The notes under the pieces were generated by a model. It was not told the origin of the DNA and did not search any database. It saw nothing but the letters and a program-made list of their open reading frames with translations. The translations under genes and the position numbers were made by a program. From Flabesymbios commensalis (taxonomy: Eukaryota; Annelida; Polychaeta; Terebellida; Flabelligeridae), in NCBI GenBank assembly GCA_964017125.1, contig OZ024912.1, forward strand, positions 82,302,658 to 82,366,657: 64,000 bases of DNA, written 5' to 3'. Positions 32,848 through 46,400 of the stretch are shown here, in pieces. Numbering within the stretch: position 1 is the stretch's first letter; each line of letters begins with the position of its first letter.

Positions 32848-33035
32848 GAGCATTTGATTCTGCTTCACATTGGCTGTGAGCTGTGAGTCGTGTCGTGGAA
32901 CGATAAGGGTGTCCGCTATGGTGACGTGACGCTGATGACGCCGTGGCCGTGACAATCTCCCCGTGCAGCGTGATCACGCCAGTCAGTCCGGATTTAGCGG
33001 CATGGTGCGAGCTGCGGGAAGTCCCCTGGACACAG
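32848..33035 (+). other. Candidate 5' untranslated exon
   Basis: A GC-richer stretch preceded by the acceptor-like TGTGTTTTTCAG and followed by the donor-like CACAG/GTGTGA. It contains no matching long reading frame. It lies 1.4 kb upstream of the receptor leader and does not resemble the surrounding repeats, so it could be a leader exon of the receptor or a promoter-proximal segment. Only splice-like signals and composition support it. Confidence 0.25.
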
Positions 33036-33039
33036 GTGT

Positions 33040-34400
33040 GACGACCAGTACCTTAATTACATCTCAGGTATGAGGCCTGTCTACCTGACTTAATAGGGAC
33101 TCTGTATCACCATCTGCCTGCTGAACAGGGCTACAAATAAACCGTAGTCAGAAACTAAACATGGACAAACACACCGCAGTCATGAGGTGTGTTTATTAAG
33201 GATGTCCAATCACAGACTACGACATAAACAAGGATTTTAAATCTACATGGAGTGTGTGAGCTGAACAGAGATTCTCAACCGCAGTCTACGACAAACAATC
33301 TGAGGCAAACTGAGCTATGGACTCCGAATACACCTGAGATACTCAGACTGTCAGCGAGGTTTAGCAGGCACAATAAATAATCTACGAGCTAAATAGGGAT
33401 TAAGATACATCTGAGATTATACCAGAAATGCATTTGTTATGCATTTCTGATTATACGCATAGGCTGTGAGCTGAACAGGGACCCGAACCACAGTCATTGG
33501 TCTAGTCGAAGTCTCCCAATAGAGTTAGAGAAACTAAACAGGGGCAATTTGTGCGCTAAACTTAGACTCTAAGTATAGCAGACGGACAGACAGATATTTT
33601 ATTGACAGAAAGGAAGTCATTACAGACTTATTTGTCATAGAATGAGAGAGATATATGTACATGTATATACATGACGTATTAGGACTGTCTGCGGCTTATT
33701 AGGGATACCAATCTAGACTCCTAATTACAGTAACTACCAATCTGAGTGTTTGGTACATCTGTGATCTAAACATAGAATGCAAGTACATCTCTCTCAGATA
33801 TTGGGTCTTGTCAGATTTTTCATCACTTGAAGCAGGAATTGTTAACACAATTTCCAGCTTCAAAATATTTCAATTGATGAACAAATATACATTTTTAGAC
33901 AATAGACGAATTATTTGATAAACTGAGCATCTAACAGAAAATAGCTGACTAATTTCATTGATATTTTATTAACTTTGAAACTAGAACTATGTACACAGCG
34001 GTAGCTCAACGGACGTAATGCGAGTTAAACAAGGATACCAATCTAGATGGAATCTGTGAGCTAAGAATATGGACCTGCGAGCTAAACAAGGATACCAATC
34101 TAGATGGAATCTGCGAGCTAAACAGCGAGAGCAATATAGACCTGCGAGCTAAACAAGGATACCAATCTAGATGTTATCAGAGAGCTAAGCAGGTATACCA
34201 ATCTAGATATGATCACTGAGCTAAACAGGGATATCAGTCTAGATGGAATCTGTGAGCTAAACAGGGAGTCTAATCTAGACAGAATCTGCGAGCTAAACAG
34301 GTATACCAATCTAGATGTAATCACTGAGCTGAACAGAAATACCAACCACAGTATGAGGATGGATTACCAATCTAGCTGGAGGCTGAGACCTGAGCAGGGA
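33040..34400. repeat. Degenerate tandem repeat, GAGCTAAACAGGGATACC unit
   Basis: GAGCTAAACA(A/G)GGATACCAATCTAGATG recurs at 35-45-bp spacing, sharpest at 34020-34340 and increasingly decayed upstream. 33815-33880 holds a foldback (TTGAAGCAGGAATTG facing CAATTTCCAGCTTCAA). The short frames inside alternate ELNRDTNL-like repeats, an array artefact. Confidence 0.75.
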
Positions 34401-34412
34401 TTCCCCTTGCAG

Positions 34413-34480
34413 ATGGGCCCCACCAGCACGTAGCCTGGACAGCATAATGGGCCCCACCAGCACGTAGCCTGGGCAGCACT
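34413..34480 (+). promoter_or_regulatory. Duplicated upstream reading frames in the receptor leader
   Basis: A 34-bp unit occurs twice in tandem. Each copy starts ATGGGCCCCACCAGCACG and stops at TAG, encoding the same peptide MGPTST (34413-34433 and 34447-34467). The second stop is 13 bases before the receptor start at 34481. The sequence just before the first copy, TTCCCCTTGCAG, is a strong splice-acceptor match, so these may be the first bases of the exon. Upstream frames this close to a start usually lower translation of the main frame; that effect here is inferred. Confidence 0.6.
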
Positions 34481-37400
34481 ATGTACAAGATTATACTGGT
34501 CTCATTAACTGTTATAGGAGTCGTCATGTGTCACGTCAAACAAATACATATAGGTGGGTAACTTTAAATATTTATATTCCTGGGCAAAATAACACTGTTA
34601 TATTTATATTCCAAGCTAAAATAACACTGTTATATTTATACTCCTAGCTAAACTAACACTTATGTTTATATCCTAAGCTACAGTGAATTGTTATATTTAT
34701 ATTCCCAGCTAAAATGACTTGTTATATGTATATATCCGTAGCTAAAATAACTTTTTCTATATATATATATATATTCGTAGCTAAAATAACTTTTTCTATG
34801 TATATATTCGTGGCTAAAATGACTTGTTATATTTATATTCCCAGCCAAAATAAAACTGTTATATTTATATTCATGATAAGATGACTTTATATGTATATAT
34901 GTAGCTGAAATGAATAATATTTATTTTCCAAAGCTAAAATAGCACCATTATGTTTATATTCTTAGCTAAAATGAATTTTTATATTTTATTCTAAGGTAAA
35001 ATAGCACTGTTTTATTTATATTCCAAGCTAAAATGACTGTTTATATTCATATTCGTAGCTAGCATTAATTGTTCAATTTATTATCCTAACTGAAACGAAT
35101 TGATATGTTTAGATTCCAATTTAAAATGAGTTTTTATATCTATATTCGTAGCTAAAATGAATCAATTGTTATATTTATATTGCTAGCTATAAAGAATTAT
35201 TATATTTATATTCCTAGCTAAAACGTTGTTAGTTTATTGTTGAGCCACCGTCGCGTTGTAAGAGCTTATATAGCAAATAATTGTGTTTTCAGGTGTTTTT
35301 CTTGAGCAAAACTCCACTCAGCAGAGCAGTGTGAATAATGCATCATCTCTGATCAATCAGATTCACATGGACCCGCATAATGTTACACACATAGACCCAC
35401 ATAATGTTACATGCCTGGACCCGCATAATTTTACCCTCTTCATCAGGTATCACATCATCAACACGGAGAATATGACTGAGTTCGATATCACAAGAAAAGG
35501 TGCGTTTGTCTAATTTTTGTCATTTAAGGACATTTCTATCGCTATTTTTTTATAAAATATTCACCTCTTGTAGATCGTTGAAAGTTCAAATAAATAGGTA
35601 TATATATAAATATAAGTTTTTTCGTCATTTAAAGCCGGAAATTTCGCTAGCAATTCCAGCTTTAAATGACGAAAAATAGGGAGAAAAACAGTAGAAAAAA
35701 ATAGCAATAAATAGAAGCAACAATAAATGTTAACATCTCTTTAGAACAAATATGCAATTAGAGAAGCAAATGTGTTCATTTGAATACGATATGGGAAATA
35801 GGGCCTACAACGCTCGTTATTTCAGTCAAATAGATTAACAGCATGCTAATGTTACTAATTAAATATCACACCATTAGCAAAGAGCAAATGTCAGAATTCG
35901 TTATCACAAGGAAAGGCACGCCTGTGTTAGTTGAGCGCGGCACACAGCATTCTCTGTCGATCGCACTTTCGTCTTTCTTTCATCCGGACTACGAGACTAA
36001 ATTGGGATGTTGGTTGTTGATCTCTTGTGTGAGAATTCAGCGCTATAGAAGTAATTCAATTCTATCAATTCAATACAATCTTTATATTTCGAGGGTGCTA
36101 TGTGATATTGCCCTGATGCATTAGCAGTTGGTCGTTGAATTATTAAGTTTACGCGCCTGGCATGCTTAGACTTTGTGGCCATCATCAATACAGAACAGAA
36201 TTCGATTTCACAAGAAAAGGCACGTTTGTGTAATTTGAGAAAAAATACCATTTCATTTCAGGCGCGGGCCCTAGCAAAAGTTTGTGTAATTTAATTACAT
36301 TCCCAACGCTGAAATTGGAAAATAACACTCAACTAATAATTGAGGTGTGAGCCTTTAGGCAAACATCTTGTTCATTGAACATGTACTGCAATGTTCATAC
36401 ATCACGGGAAAAAAATAAAGTTCGCATATTCTGATAATCAACATAAATGACATGTCAGAACTCGATATTACAGGGAAATATGCGCTGTGTAATGTGGAAT
36501 ACATCTAGCCTTCCATTTCAAAAGGATTTTGTGAAAAGGCCATGTTACCAATATGCGGCGCATGCTCGAAAATTAATTCAGCAAAAACATCTGATTCAGA
36601 ATTTACTCATATCAAATCATCGCCTCATCCCAGTCTGTGATGCTGACCCAACAGCTAATAAACATTAAGCCAGCATCACAGACGGTGGGCCAGCAATAAA
36701 ACAACATTGAGTCTCGTGTTTACCAGTTCAATTAACGTCCCTTTGGAGTTAGAAGGTGCTAAACTGCCACTTTACACTACTTTACAAAGTGGCAGTTTAG
36801 CGTTAGAAGGTGCTAAACTGCCACTTTACAAAGTGACAGTTTAGCACCTTCTAACTCCAAGGGGACTATTTTTGTTTTTAAACATGGTAGTCTATCTTAT
36901 ATAAAGGTTAAATCACAGTTATTCGGAAAGAAATATGCGTTTAAACATCTTTGGAAATGTTTGATCACAAATCAAACAAATATGAGTAATTTTCAGCCAC
37001 ATGAAGTTGTGGGTCGCGGTAGCGAGACACAACTTTAAGTGGGTGAAAATTTAAAGAAATTAACATAGCGGGAAAAGATTTAATTATGGTGTCGCTAAGC
37101 TACTAACGTTACGCCAACGAGGGCGAAAAATGAGCACATTCAAGATAAATACTGAAAAAAAACCGAATTTCCTATAGTCCATAATAACAGACTCTGTGAA
37201 TAGTGAATATTTCTTTACGTCGCTTTCTGCACAATCATGGCAATATCGTGACAGAAGGAAGCCCGAAGCCGGGACCATGCCCTACACTTATTTCGAATGA
37301 CTTCAGGGGTTCTTTATAGTGCACAGTACCATAGGCAGCACTGTATACTCCATGCCTTTGAACAGTTTGGAGCAACAGACTCTGTAATCATTGCCATTCG

Positions 37401-40400
37401 TAAAGTTGTGCCCCCAAATCAGGTCGGCGCAATGTATTACTACGGCATTGCTCGATCAATGACTTTTATTTTATTTAATAATGATAGATTTACATCTCAT
37501 TGGAATAATGCCTTAACGTGGGGATTTAAACACCAGGCTTTATAGGTGAATTTATTAATTTAATAGTGTTACCCTCACATTTTGCATGAAATCCTTGACC
37601 TCAGCGTACACTGTCTACCAGCATACAAACCACAGGTTTTGCTGTGCTGTCCATCTCTGCCACCAACCATGTGATGGCGTCAAACTACTTCTGGGAACTT
37701 ATATCTATCTATCCAAGTGTTTAACATTGATATACATTACATTTCTATGATATATGCCACGTTATAGACACGTATTATGGTTACTTCTATATATCAAACT
37801 GTTTATTTATACATGCATAGGCCTATAAATTATATTATCATAATAAAAAGCCATGTGCTATACATATGTATATTATTACATATATATCGAAGTGCTCGTA
37901 AAGTCGTGCCCCAAAATGAATTAAGGTCACCTTCACATTTCTCATGAATTTTTTTATCTTAGCGCACACTGACTACCAGCATACAAAACCACAGGTTTTG
38001 CTATGCCGTCTATCTCTGACGCTGACCCATGTGATTGCGTCAAGCTGAGACTAATTTCCTACGGACGTAACGGACAGGAAGCGTATTTTCCGGACAACGT
38101 CAGAACATAAAACGAACATTGACGAACATCAAAGGATGCCGCTCGTTCCTTGTCCGTCTAAATGTGATGAGGCCATCACTTATGATTAACTAACCAATGG
38201 GTTCCGAGTTCGATGCAGGTCCTTTTCCTATGTGTGGAGCCTTATCACAGTTTAGCCTACATTGTACAAACAGGTGTTCTGAAACAATATGCCATCCATT
38301 TACGCAGTTTTGCATTTATTTGCAGATTTTTTTATATCTGAAAGCAAAACATAAAATCATCCATAAAATCAGCACTGGTGTTTTTATGCATTTTCCTAGC
38401 ACACATGCATGGCACTCAGAAAATACATAACGTTCAGCCAGTGTTGTTTTAATGTTGGTCCATCGTCTACGACGCTGGCCCAACATTAAACCAACACTTG
38501 CTGAATGGCTTATCGTTGCTGGGGTAGAGACTTTGTTGGGACAATGTTGGGACATTATCTCCATTGTTTCTTCAGGTGTTCATGTGCTCTGGGAACCACA
38601 TATAGTAGTAGTAGTAGTAAATCATTGCTTTACGTTACTTTTCGGCACCAAAGTTCTTTTAAGTGACATTATAATACCATAAAAACGTTTTAGTCAATTG
38701 ATGAGATGAATGATGTACAGACGATGATGTGAGGGTGGGGGGTGATAGAGCATGGTGGGTTATTGAGAGCGTTTTCCTTCGCTCGCCCGATAAGGGGTTC
38801 TGGTGATGTCTAGGGGATATACCCCCAGACATGCCCAGACGGCCGGAGACTTGAGTTTCGCTGTGCAATTTAATGCTGAAACTGCATTTCGTGCAGCTCC
38901 GCTATCCTCAGGTCGCATAGTCCCCAGAGTTACAATAAGAAGGATCACTCCCTCTGGGTAACCCCATTCATCCCACGTGAGAGACCTAATGTCAAACACC
39001 AGATGGGGACGAAAAGCTGACAAAGCTGCCTCTCACAGTAGGGCGGGGGCATCCTGCAGTCTTCACAAGTATTCGTTCTCATTCAAGTGTGGAAACAACT
39101 TGCCGTCAGGATGGGCGGGGGCTGCTTGGAAAGTCGGAGATCGCAATTTCGAAACCCACTCTGGCATTCAAGTTTCAAAAAACAAAAGGTTTCTTCTCCG
39201 CTCACTCGTAAAGATGCAATATTGTGGGGAGCCCCCGTGACCAAGAGGTAGCGCGCTCGGTCTCAGACCGCCAGTGCTCGAATTTCGAATTCTGCGTCTG
39301 GAGGGCAGTGTCATCTCATTTATCTCACCATCCCCAGGAGGTTCTTCTGGCCCAATTTAGCCTACATGTGCACAAAGGTGGCCTAAAACCCCATTCATTT
39401 TATTCATTTCATTCATACCTCTCACACTCAAGGAGGTTCCTGACAACTTAGAAGCTTTACTACTAGTGGGCGGGGAAGAAACATTATGTCTCTTTGAGAG
39501 CTGATTACCGGCGTGACAGACGACATCGTCAGCCATTACACCAGGGCCCCTGACGTCATTTCTACCGTCAACGTTTAATTAAAATAGTCGTATATTATTG
39601 TAAGGTTTAATCTCAATGATCAAATAATACTCCGTCACACTTACCTCCAATGAAAAACTAATTTCTATTTATTTATTTATTAGGCTGGATGCATACAATC
39701 AAATGACATGGTTTGCAATATATAACAATATAAAAATAACATAAATGTACAATAAGAATGTATGCAAGGGATGTCACTTTGGGTGACTAGCGCCCATTCG
39801 GTTTGTAATCCATTATAATACGAAAACTATATAGAAATATATATACATTTTATATAAAAGTACATTGTAAAAGAACGTATATCACAAACAGAAATATCCC
39901 TGACGTTCACTGATGGTGGGTTATCTAATTTATATAGCATTTACTGGCACGTTCGGCACGTGCTAAGCACCCAGAACAGATGTTTTTATTTTTGGTTCGA
40001 ATTTACCTAATTTAACCCTTTGAGCAATGCATTAAAAAAAATTCACTCACTTAAAATTGTATCTCGCTACCGCGACCCACAACTTCAAGTGGGTGAAAAT
40101 TACTCATATTTGTATAAATTTGAAGACCAAACATTTGCAAATCTTGATGTTTAAACACACCTTTCGTTCCCAATATCGGCAATTTAAACATGTTAAACTG
40201 CTAATAAAACGGATTAAAAACGTATATACTGCTCCGCAAAGCCAAAAGGCAGTAACTGCTTACTTGTAAAGTAACCAGATACTGTCTTTTGACTTTGCAT
40301 TGCAGTATATTCGTGTATATCGGTGTACGGGTTAAAATAGATTCCGTGATAGTGTGGTCATGATAAAATGTCATGTAGATCCATTTTTAGATTAATTACT

Positions 40401-43400
40401 ACATCTCATGTCAGTGTCTGTGTACATGTGGGTCAAAAGGGGGGGGTGGTGCTGTCAGGGCTATAGTGGACATTCAAACGGCAGTAGCTGCTNNNNNNNN
40501 NNNNNNNNNNNNNNNNNNNNNNNNNNNNNNNNNNNNNNNNNNNNNNNNNNNNNNNNNNNNNNNNNNNNNNNNNNNNNNNNNNNNNNNNNNNNNNNNNNNN
40601 NNNNNNNNNNNNNNNNNNNNNNNNNNNNNNNNNNNNNNNNNNNNNNNNNNNNNNNNNNNNNNNNNNNNNNNNNNNNNNNNNNNNNNNNNNNNAGCTGCTT
40701 ACTATATTAGTAAGCATTTACTGCTGTTTATCTTTGAGCTGCATGATTATCTTCTGCCATCGAGTACTGGCATACTGACCGCCATACAAAGACAAACAGT
40801 ATTAACTACTTACTTGTGAAGTAATCAGTTACTGCTGTTTGTCTTTGAGCTGCATGATTCTCTTCTGCCATCGAGTACCGGCATACTGACCGCCGTGCAA
40901 AGTCAAACAGCAGTAACTGCTTACTTTTCAAGTAAACAGTTACTGCTGTTTGTCTTTGAGCTGCAGGATTCTCTTCTGCCATCGAGTACTGGCATACTGA
41001 GCAAACAGTAGTAACAAACAGTAGTAACTGCTTACTTTTCAAGTGAGCAGTTACTGCTGTTTGACTAAGCATTGTCGTAGACCTATAGCTACAAATACCA
41101 TTCTGTACCCTATACATACAGAATGTGTTGTTGACGTGTGTAGGTAAATATGAGACAAAACATACTAGGATGGTATATATAATATCCCAGCAAACACGAA
41201 ATATTCACCCAATGCCGGTACAATGTTTGGGCCACCGTCTGCGACACTGGCCTACCATTGTACCGGCATTGGGTGGACGTCTCGTATTTGCTGGGATGCA
41301 TAGCACTGTCACAGAAAAATAAGCAGTAGTAACTGCTTTCTTTCTCAGTAGTAGGTTACTGCCATGCATCTGTATGTAGTTTATGGTTACAAGTATCTTA
41401 CATCATTCTGTACTATACATTGCTGTACTTTTGTTTTGTTGGGCTATAAATAAAACAGGCCTTCCAGTGCAAAATTTGACGTTAAAAGTCCGCACTGAAA
41501 TGATGTATATATATATCTTATATCATATATATATCATATATATATTATAATATATATTATAATACACTAAAGGGTGGAATAAATTCGTAACAAGCTGATT
41601 TTTTCAGGATCCACTCAGAAAATAGTCCCGAAAAAACATCACATATTAAAAGTCCCCGTGAATCCCAGTTCGGGAAAGTACTAAAATTCAAGATGGCCCC
41701 CAAAATGCAGTTTTGAATGAGCCGAACTTGATAAATACATGCATAGTTTTATGTGCACAAGGCTAGACACTAACTGATTAAAATCTTCGTGGGCAAGAAA
41801 CAAATTTGCCCCCACAATTTATCACTTGGCTGACTTGCCACTGACATGCGTTGTCTGTTGTGACAGTCGCTGAAATTTAAAATGCTGCAAATTGAAGCTA
41901 TTGTCCATGGGGCTACTTGCTGTAACTTTTTACTTGCCCTCACCCAAAATCAGTTGCCCCGGGCAATCGGGCAACCGTTTGTGCCGAGCCCTGGTGCATG
42001 GTCTCATTGGAGGCACAAAGTATGCTAATTAACGTAGGCCTATATTTGTCAATGTGTATGAAGTAGAGAGTCGAAATATATTGTTTTTGTTTTTAAATAG
42101 GTTCAAATTCTAGATGGCTGTCAAAATGCAGTTTCGAATGAACAGAACTTGTTTAATACATACATATTTTTATGTGCATGGTCTCATTCGTGGCACAAAA
42201 TATTCTAATTAACGTATATTTCGTCAGTGTGAATGAAGAAGAGATTGAAATTATCTTTTGTTTGTTTTAGGTGGGTTAAAAAAGTATACAATTGTAAATT
42301 TTTGATAGGAAAAATCAAAATATTCGATAATTTTCAAATTTATGTTTAAAAAAATATTTTTTTATCAATCGCCGGGTTTGGAGGGTCACTGTTATACAGA
42401 GACAGGGAATTAAAATAGGTTCAAATAAAATCTTGCAACTGTTTACCAAATCTGAAGTGAAATAGAACGCTAGTGATCCTGATGCATAATACACAATAAT
42501 CCCATTGATAACAACATAACTGAAAGGGAAGTATGCTGTATACATATATATCAACAAACACATTAAACCATTTAAAATTAAATTTACCCATTATTATCAA
42601 TAGATTATATTTAAAGCAGCAATTATTTCCATTTATCTTATTGATTTAACAAAATCTATAATATCAAGCTATTCACACATCAGGATAACAACCTTTATAT
42701 TAGTAACAGGTGGGCTTTATGTATGGGATGAAATTTGATCTGTAGCCCTGCGCTTCACCTGCTATACCTGATTAAGTCTACCTATATATTGTATCTTACA
42801 CCATATCGATTGATGTAGGCCTACCAATCTAAATGTTTGAAACTTTTTTAAAGCAAATATGCAAATATTTCAAAAATATAGACAATCTATAATGTTATGT
42901 TTTGCCTTTTTCCAAATTTCAGTAAAATTTAAGCCCATTATTACTACTTTTTAAAAAGGATTGCTCTGAAAAACAATACAGTAGAACCTGCTATGAACAG
43001 CCACCTTTGGGCCACAGAAAAGTGACCATCAAGACAGGTGGCTGTTCATAGGAGGTTCATTCAGTGGCGCCACCCCCCCCCCCCCCATTCACGGTTCCTA
43101 AAACAAAAACACGCCCACATTTGGGCTAAAATATGGTATAGAATGTATCATTTTAATACTTAGATGTCTCTGGGGCATTTAAGAAGGTGGCTGTGCCACC
43201 TGTGGTGTGTGTAAATTATTATAAAAAGTCGCCCCCCGTTTGTCAATTCCAGGACTGGCCACCGTCATTCGTATATAGAATGCCATTTTGGGGAGTGGTC
43301 AAGCAGATTAGCTCCCCATAAGAGTGGCTACTGTCTCTACAACATAGGTTTATGCAGGGAATGATGCGACATGCACGTGTTTTTCTACGTATTTAAATAG

Positions 43401-46400
43401 TAGTTGTTAACCTCTGACCAGTATATTTTTCATTATCATTGTAATTACACCATGTACTATAAACAAGAACAGGTCTACTACACATCTGATAGGATTATTT
43501 GTGGAGTAAAGGAGGCATCGGATTCAATATATCATTATTATTTTATTATTATTTATTATTATTTTATTTTTTGTGTATTGGTAGATTTGTCAATATCTGG
43601 CCCTTTGATTAAATAGTATTATAGTTGGAGACACGTACCTCTGTGAATCTTGTAAATCTTGTTTATTCAGTATATTGAACACACTTTTTAAACCATTATT
43701 ATTTTAAAATGCCACAGAGTTTCATCATTAAATTGTACAGCGAAACTCAAGTCTCCGGCCGTCTGGGCATGTCTGGGGGTATATCCCCTAGACATGCCCA
43801 GAACCCCTTATTGGGCGAGCGAAGGAAAACGCTCTCAATAACCCACCATGCCCTGTGACCCCAACCCTCACATCATCACTGTACATCATTCATCTCATCA
43901 ATTGACTACAACGTTTTTATCGTATTATAATGTCACTTAAAAGACCTTTTGTGCCGAAAAGTGACGCAAAGCAATGATTTACTACTACTACTACTATTAT
44001 TTTAAACCATTATCCTTGATACACAGATCCGAACAAGTTAAGTTTATATGGGGATTTATAAAATGTGCATAGTCATAGGCCTATTGATAATTTCGTATGT
44101 TTATTTACGATTGATGATAACTCTCTGGACAGTATTCTGAACAACGAAGGGTCAAGCTTCGATCTCTTTTCAGTTGCTTTTAGGCAATACAAATATATTT
44201 TGGTAAACGCTGGGCTTATAAGCTGTTCACGTTCCACATATAATACAATTGTTATTGTTACTACATCCATTAATTCGTCAATAATGTAAAATTGTGAAAG
44301 AAAACGTAACTACAATGATGAAAATGTTATAGTATTTGAAATATTGGCCTATACAGTAATTTAGTTTTACGATAGATTATACTATATAGGTTCTAAAGCC
44401 TTTACGGATATTTTGTATCAGTCATCACATTAACTATGTCGGATGATTACTTACGGTAGTAAACTGAAAAAAAAACCATATTTGTTGTTCTGTAAAATCA
44501 AGCTTTTTTGTGTAAATGCGTTCAGTGTTATACATGTATCATATGACCGATATATCATAGACCCATATATTCCAATTTAATATTTTATTTTCAATAATGT
44601 TTGTGCCAAAGATAATACTTCGATCACATAATTAAAAATTGGCGAGAGAAAAATACCAGCTGTGACAGCCATCTAACGTCTCAACTCTGTTATAACTGTT
44701 TGATTATATATAAATTGGTTCGTCTTTGTTATTACATTCACACTAAAATATTTGAGTTATTTGGTGTCCTCTGTCTATCAATGGCCCGGTGCAAATGAAC
44801 AGAATTATTGTATTTAGTCCATTTCGCTTATTTGAAACTAGATTTTGGCGGCCATCTTGAATCTTGGTACTTTCCCGAGCTGGGATTCTTGGGGACATTT
44901 ATTATGTTTTTCAGGAATGTATTCTGAGTAGTTCCTGAAAAAATCAGCTTGTTACGAATTTATTCCACCTCAAAACCTAATGTTCTTGGACTATATATTT
45001 AGTTACAGAACCTGCACATAAAATATTTCATTAATTATGTATTTTTGTGTCTGTATATTAAATCTTGCCATGATCGTACCAATTTTTTAGATATATAATT
45101 ATATACACATTTTAAAAAACCGTATTTATTTATTTACAGCTGGAAATCGCGTCATCAATTGACAGTCCCCTTACAGTGCGGGGATCGACTTGCGACGTCA
45201 GAATCTGACGTCTAAAGTCGATCCTCGCAATGTAAGAGTAATACCGAAGAGTATACCGAAGAGTCGCGACAAAAATAAGTGTGTTCCAATAACTATCGAG
45301 GTATAAGTTTATTGTCTATATTTTCCAAAGTCTACTCTTCGGTTTTAAATACTCGACGTTCTATATATTTAGAAGCGGTAGGAATGATGAATGAAGAGCA
45401 AAACGGGTTCAGGAAAGGCCGCTCATGTGAAGAGCACGCATTTGTATTGTCTAATGTAATTATGTCAAGATTGGACGAAAAAAGAAACACTTTTGTCGCA
45501 TTTATTGATTTCGAGAAATCGTTTGACTGGATTGACAGGGATCTGTTATTATATAAACTTTTGCTATGCCCAAAAGATGGTAAATTTTACTATGCAATTA
45601 AATCGTTGTACAATCAACCATATGCAGGTGGTAAACTTAATGGGCATATTTCTAACTGGTTCGAAACGCATACTGGAGTAAGACAGAGTGACGCTTTGTC
45701 GGCTAAGCTGTTTAACATATTTACTAACGATCTATCAAAATGAATTAAACAGTTTTAATTTAGGTGTGAAAATAGGGGATGTTCTGCTCTGTCACCTATA
45801 CTACTTTGCGCTGATGATCTCACCCTGATAGCCGACAATGAAGATCATCTTCAATTACTGCTGGATTGTGTACATAAATGGTGTGAAAAATGGAGAATGA
45901 ATATAAATTGTCTAAAATCTAACGTGGTACATTTTCGTAAGAAGAGATCTGCTGAGAGTAAATTTTTAAATTAGGAGATGTGTGCCTAAATCCTGTTGAT
46001 AGATATAAATATCTTGGACTTATTTTTGATGAGTACCTGACTTTTGATTTAGGGGTGAATGATCTCTGCTTAAAGGGTGGTAGAGCTTTCGGCGCATGCA
46101 TATCTAGATTTAAAGCTTTAATATATGTTGGATTTATAACTTTTACTAAGCTATATAACTGCATGGTTAACCCTGTATGTGATTACTTCTCTGCACTCTG
46201 GGGGCACACCTCATTTCAAGAATCAGAAAAGTTACAAGACCGTGCCATCAGGTATTTTCTCGGGCTTGGGCCACGGACTCCCATCTTGGCAATGCTGGGG
46301 GAGATGTGATGGTTGAGTCCTTCTACTAGATTGTGGGGTTGGTAAGCCTTCAAAAATGGCCAATGTGTTCCCGAACTGAATACAAGTTTCAAATTTTGCA

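Larger units (their letters stand above)
41572..44970. mobile_element. 3.4-kb element bounded by inverted repeats of about 140 bp
   Basis: The left end GGTGGAATAAATTCGTAACA and the right end TGTTACGAATTTATTCCACC are exact inverted copies; similarity continues through AGCTGATTTTTTCAGGA, GAATCCCAG.TCGGGAAAGTA and CAAGATGGCC for about 140 bases. No transposase is recognised inside. The body holds at least four other elements (41755, 42985, 43062, 43731), so the interior has grown by insertions. It could be an old non-autonomous DNA transposon, or two separate copies of a short repeat in opposite orientation. Confidence 0.6.

Noticed and set aside
40693-41075. CRISPR array from regularly spaced palindromes
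   Set aside because: The genome is eukaryotic with spliced genes, the spacers are the same in each unit, and no cas genes exist.
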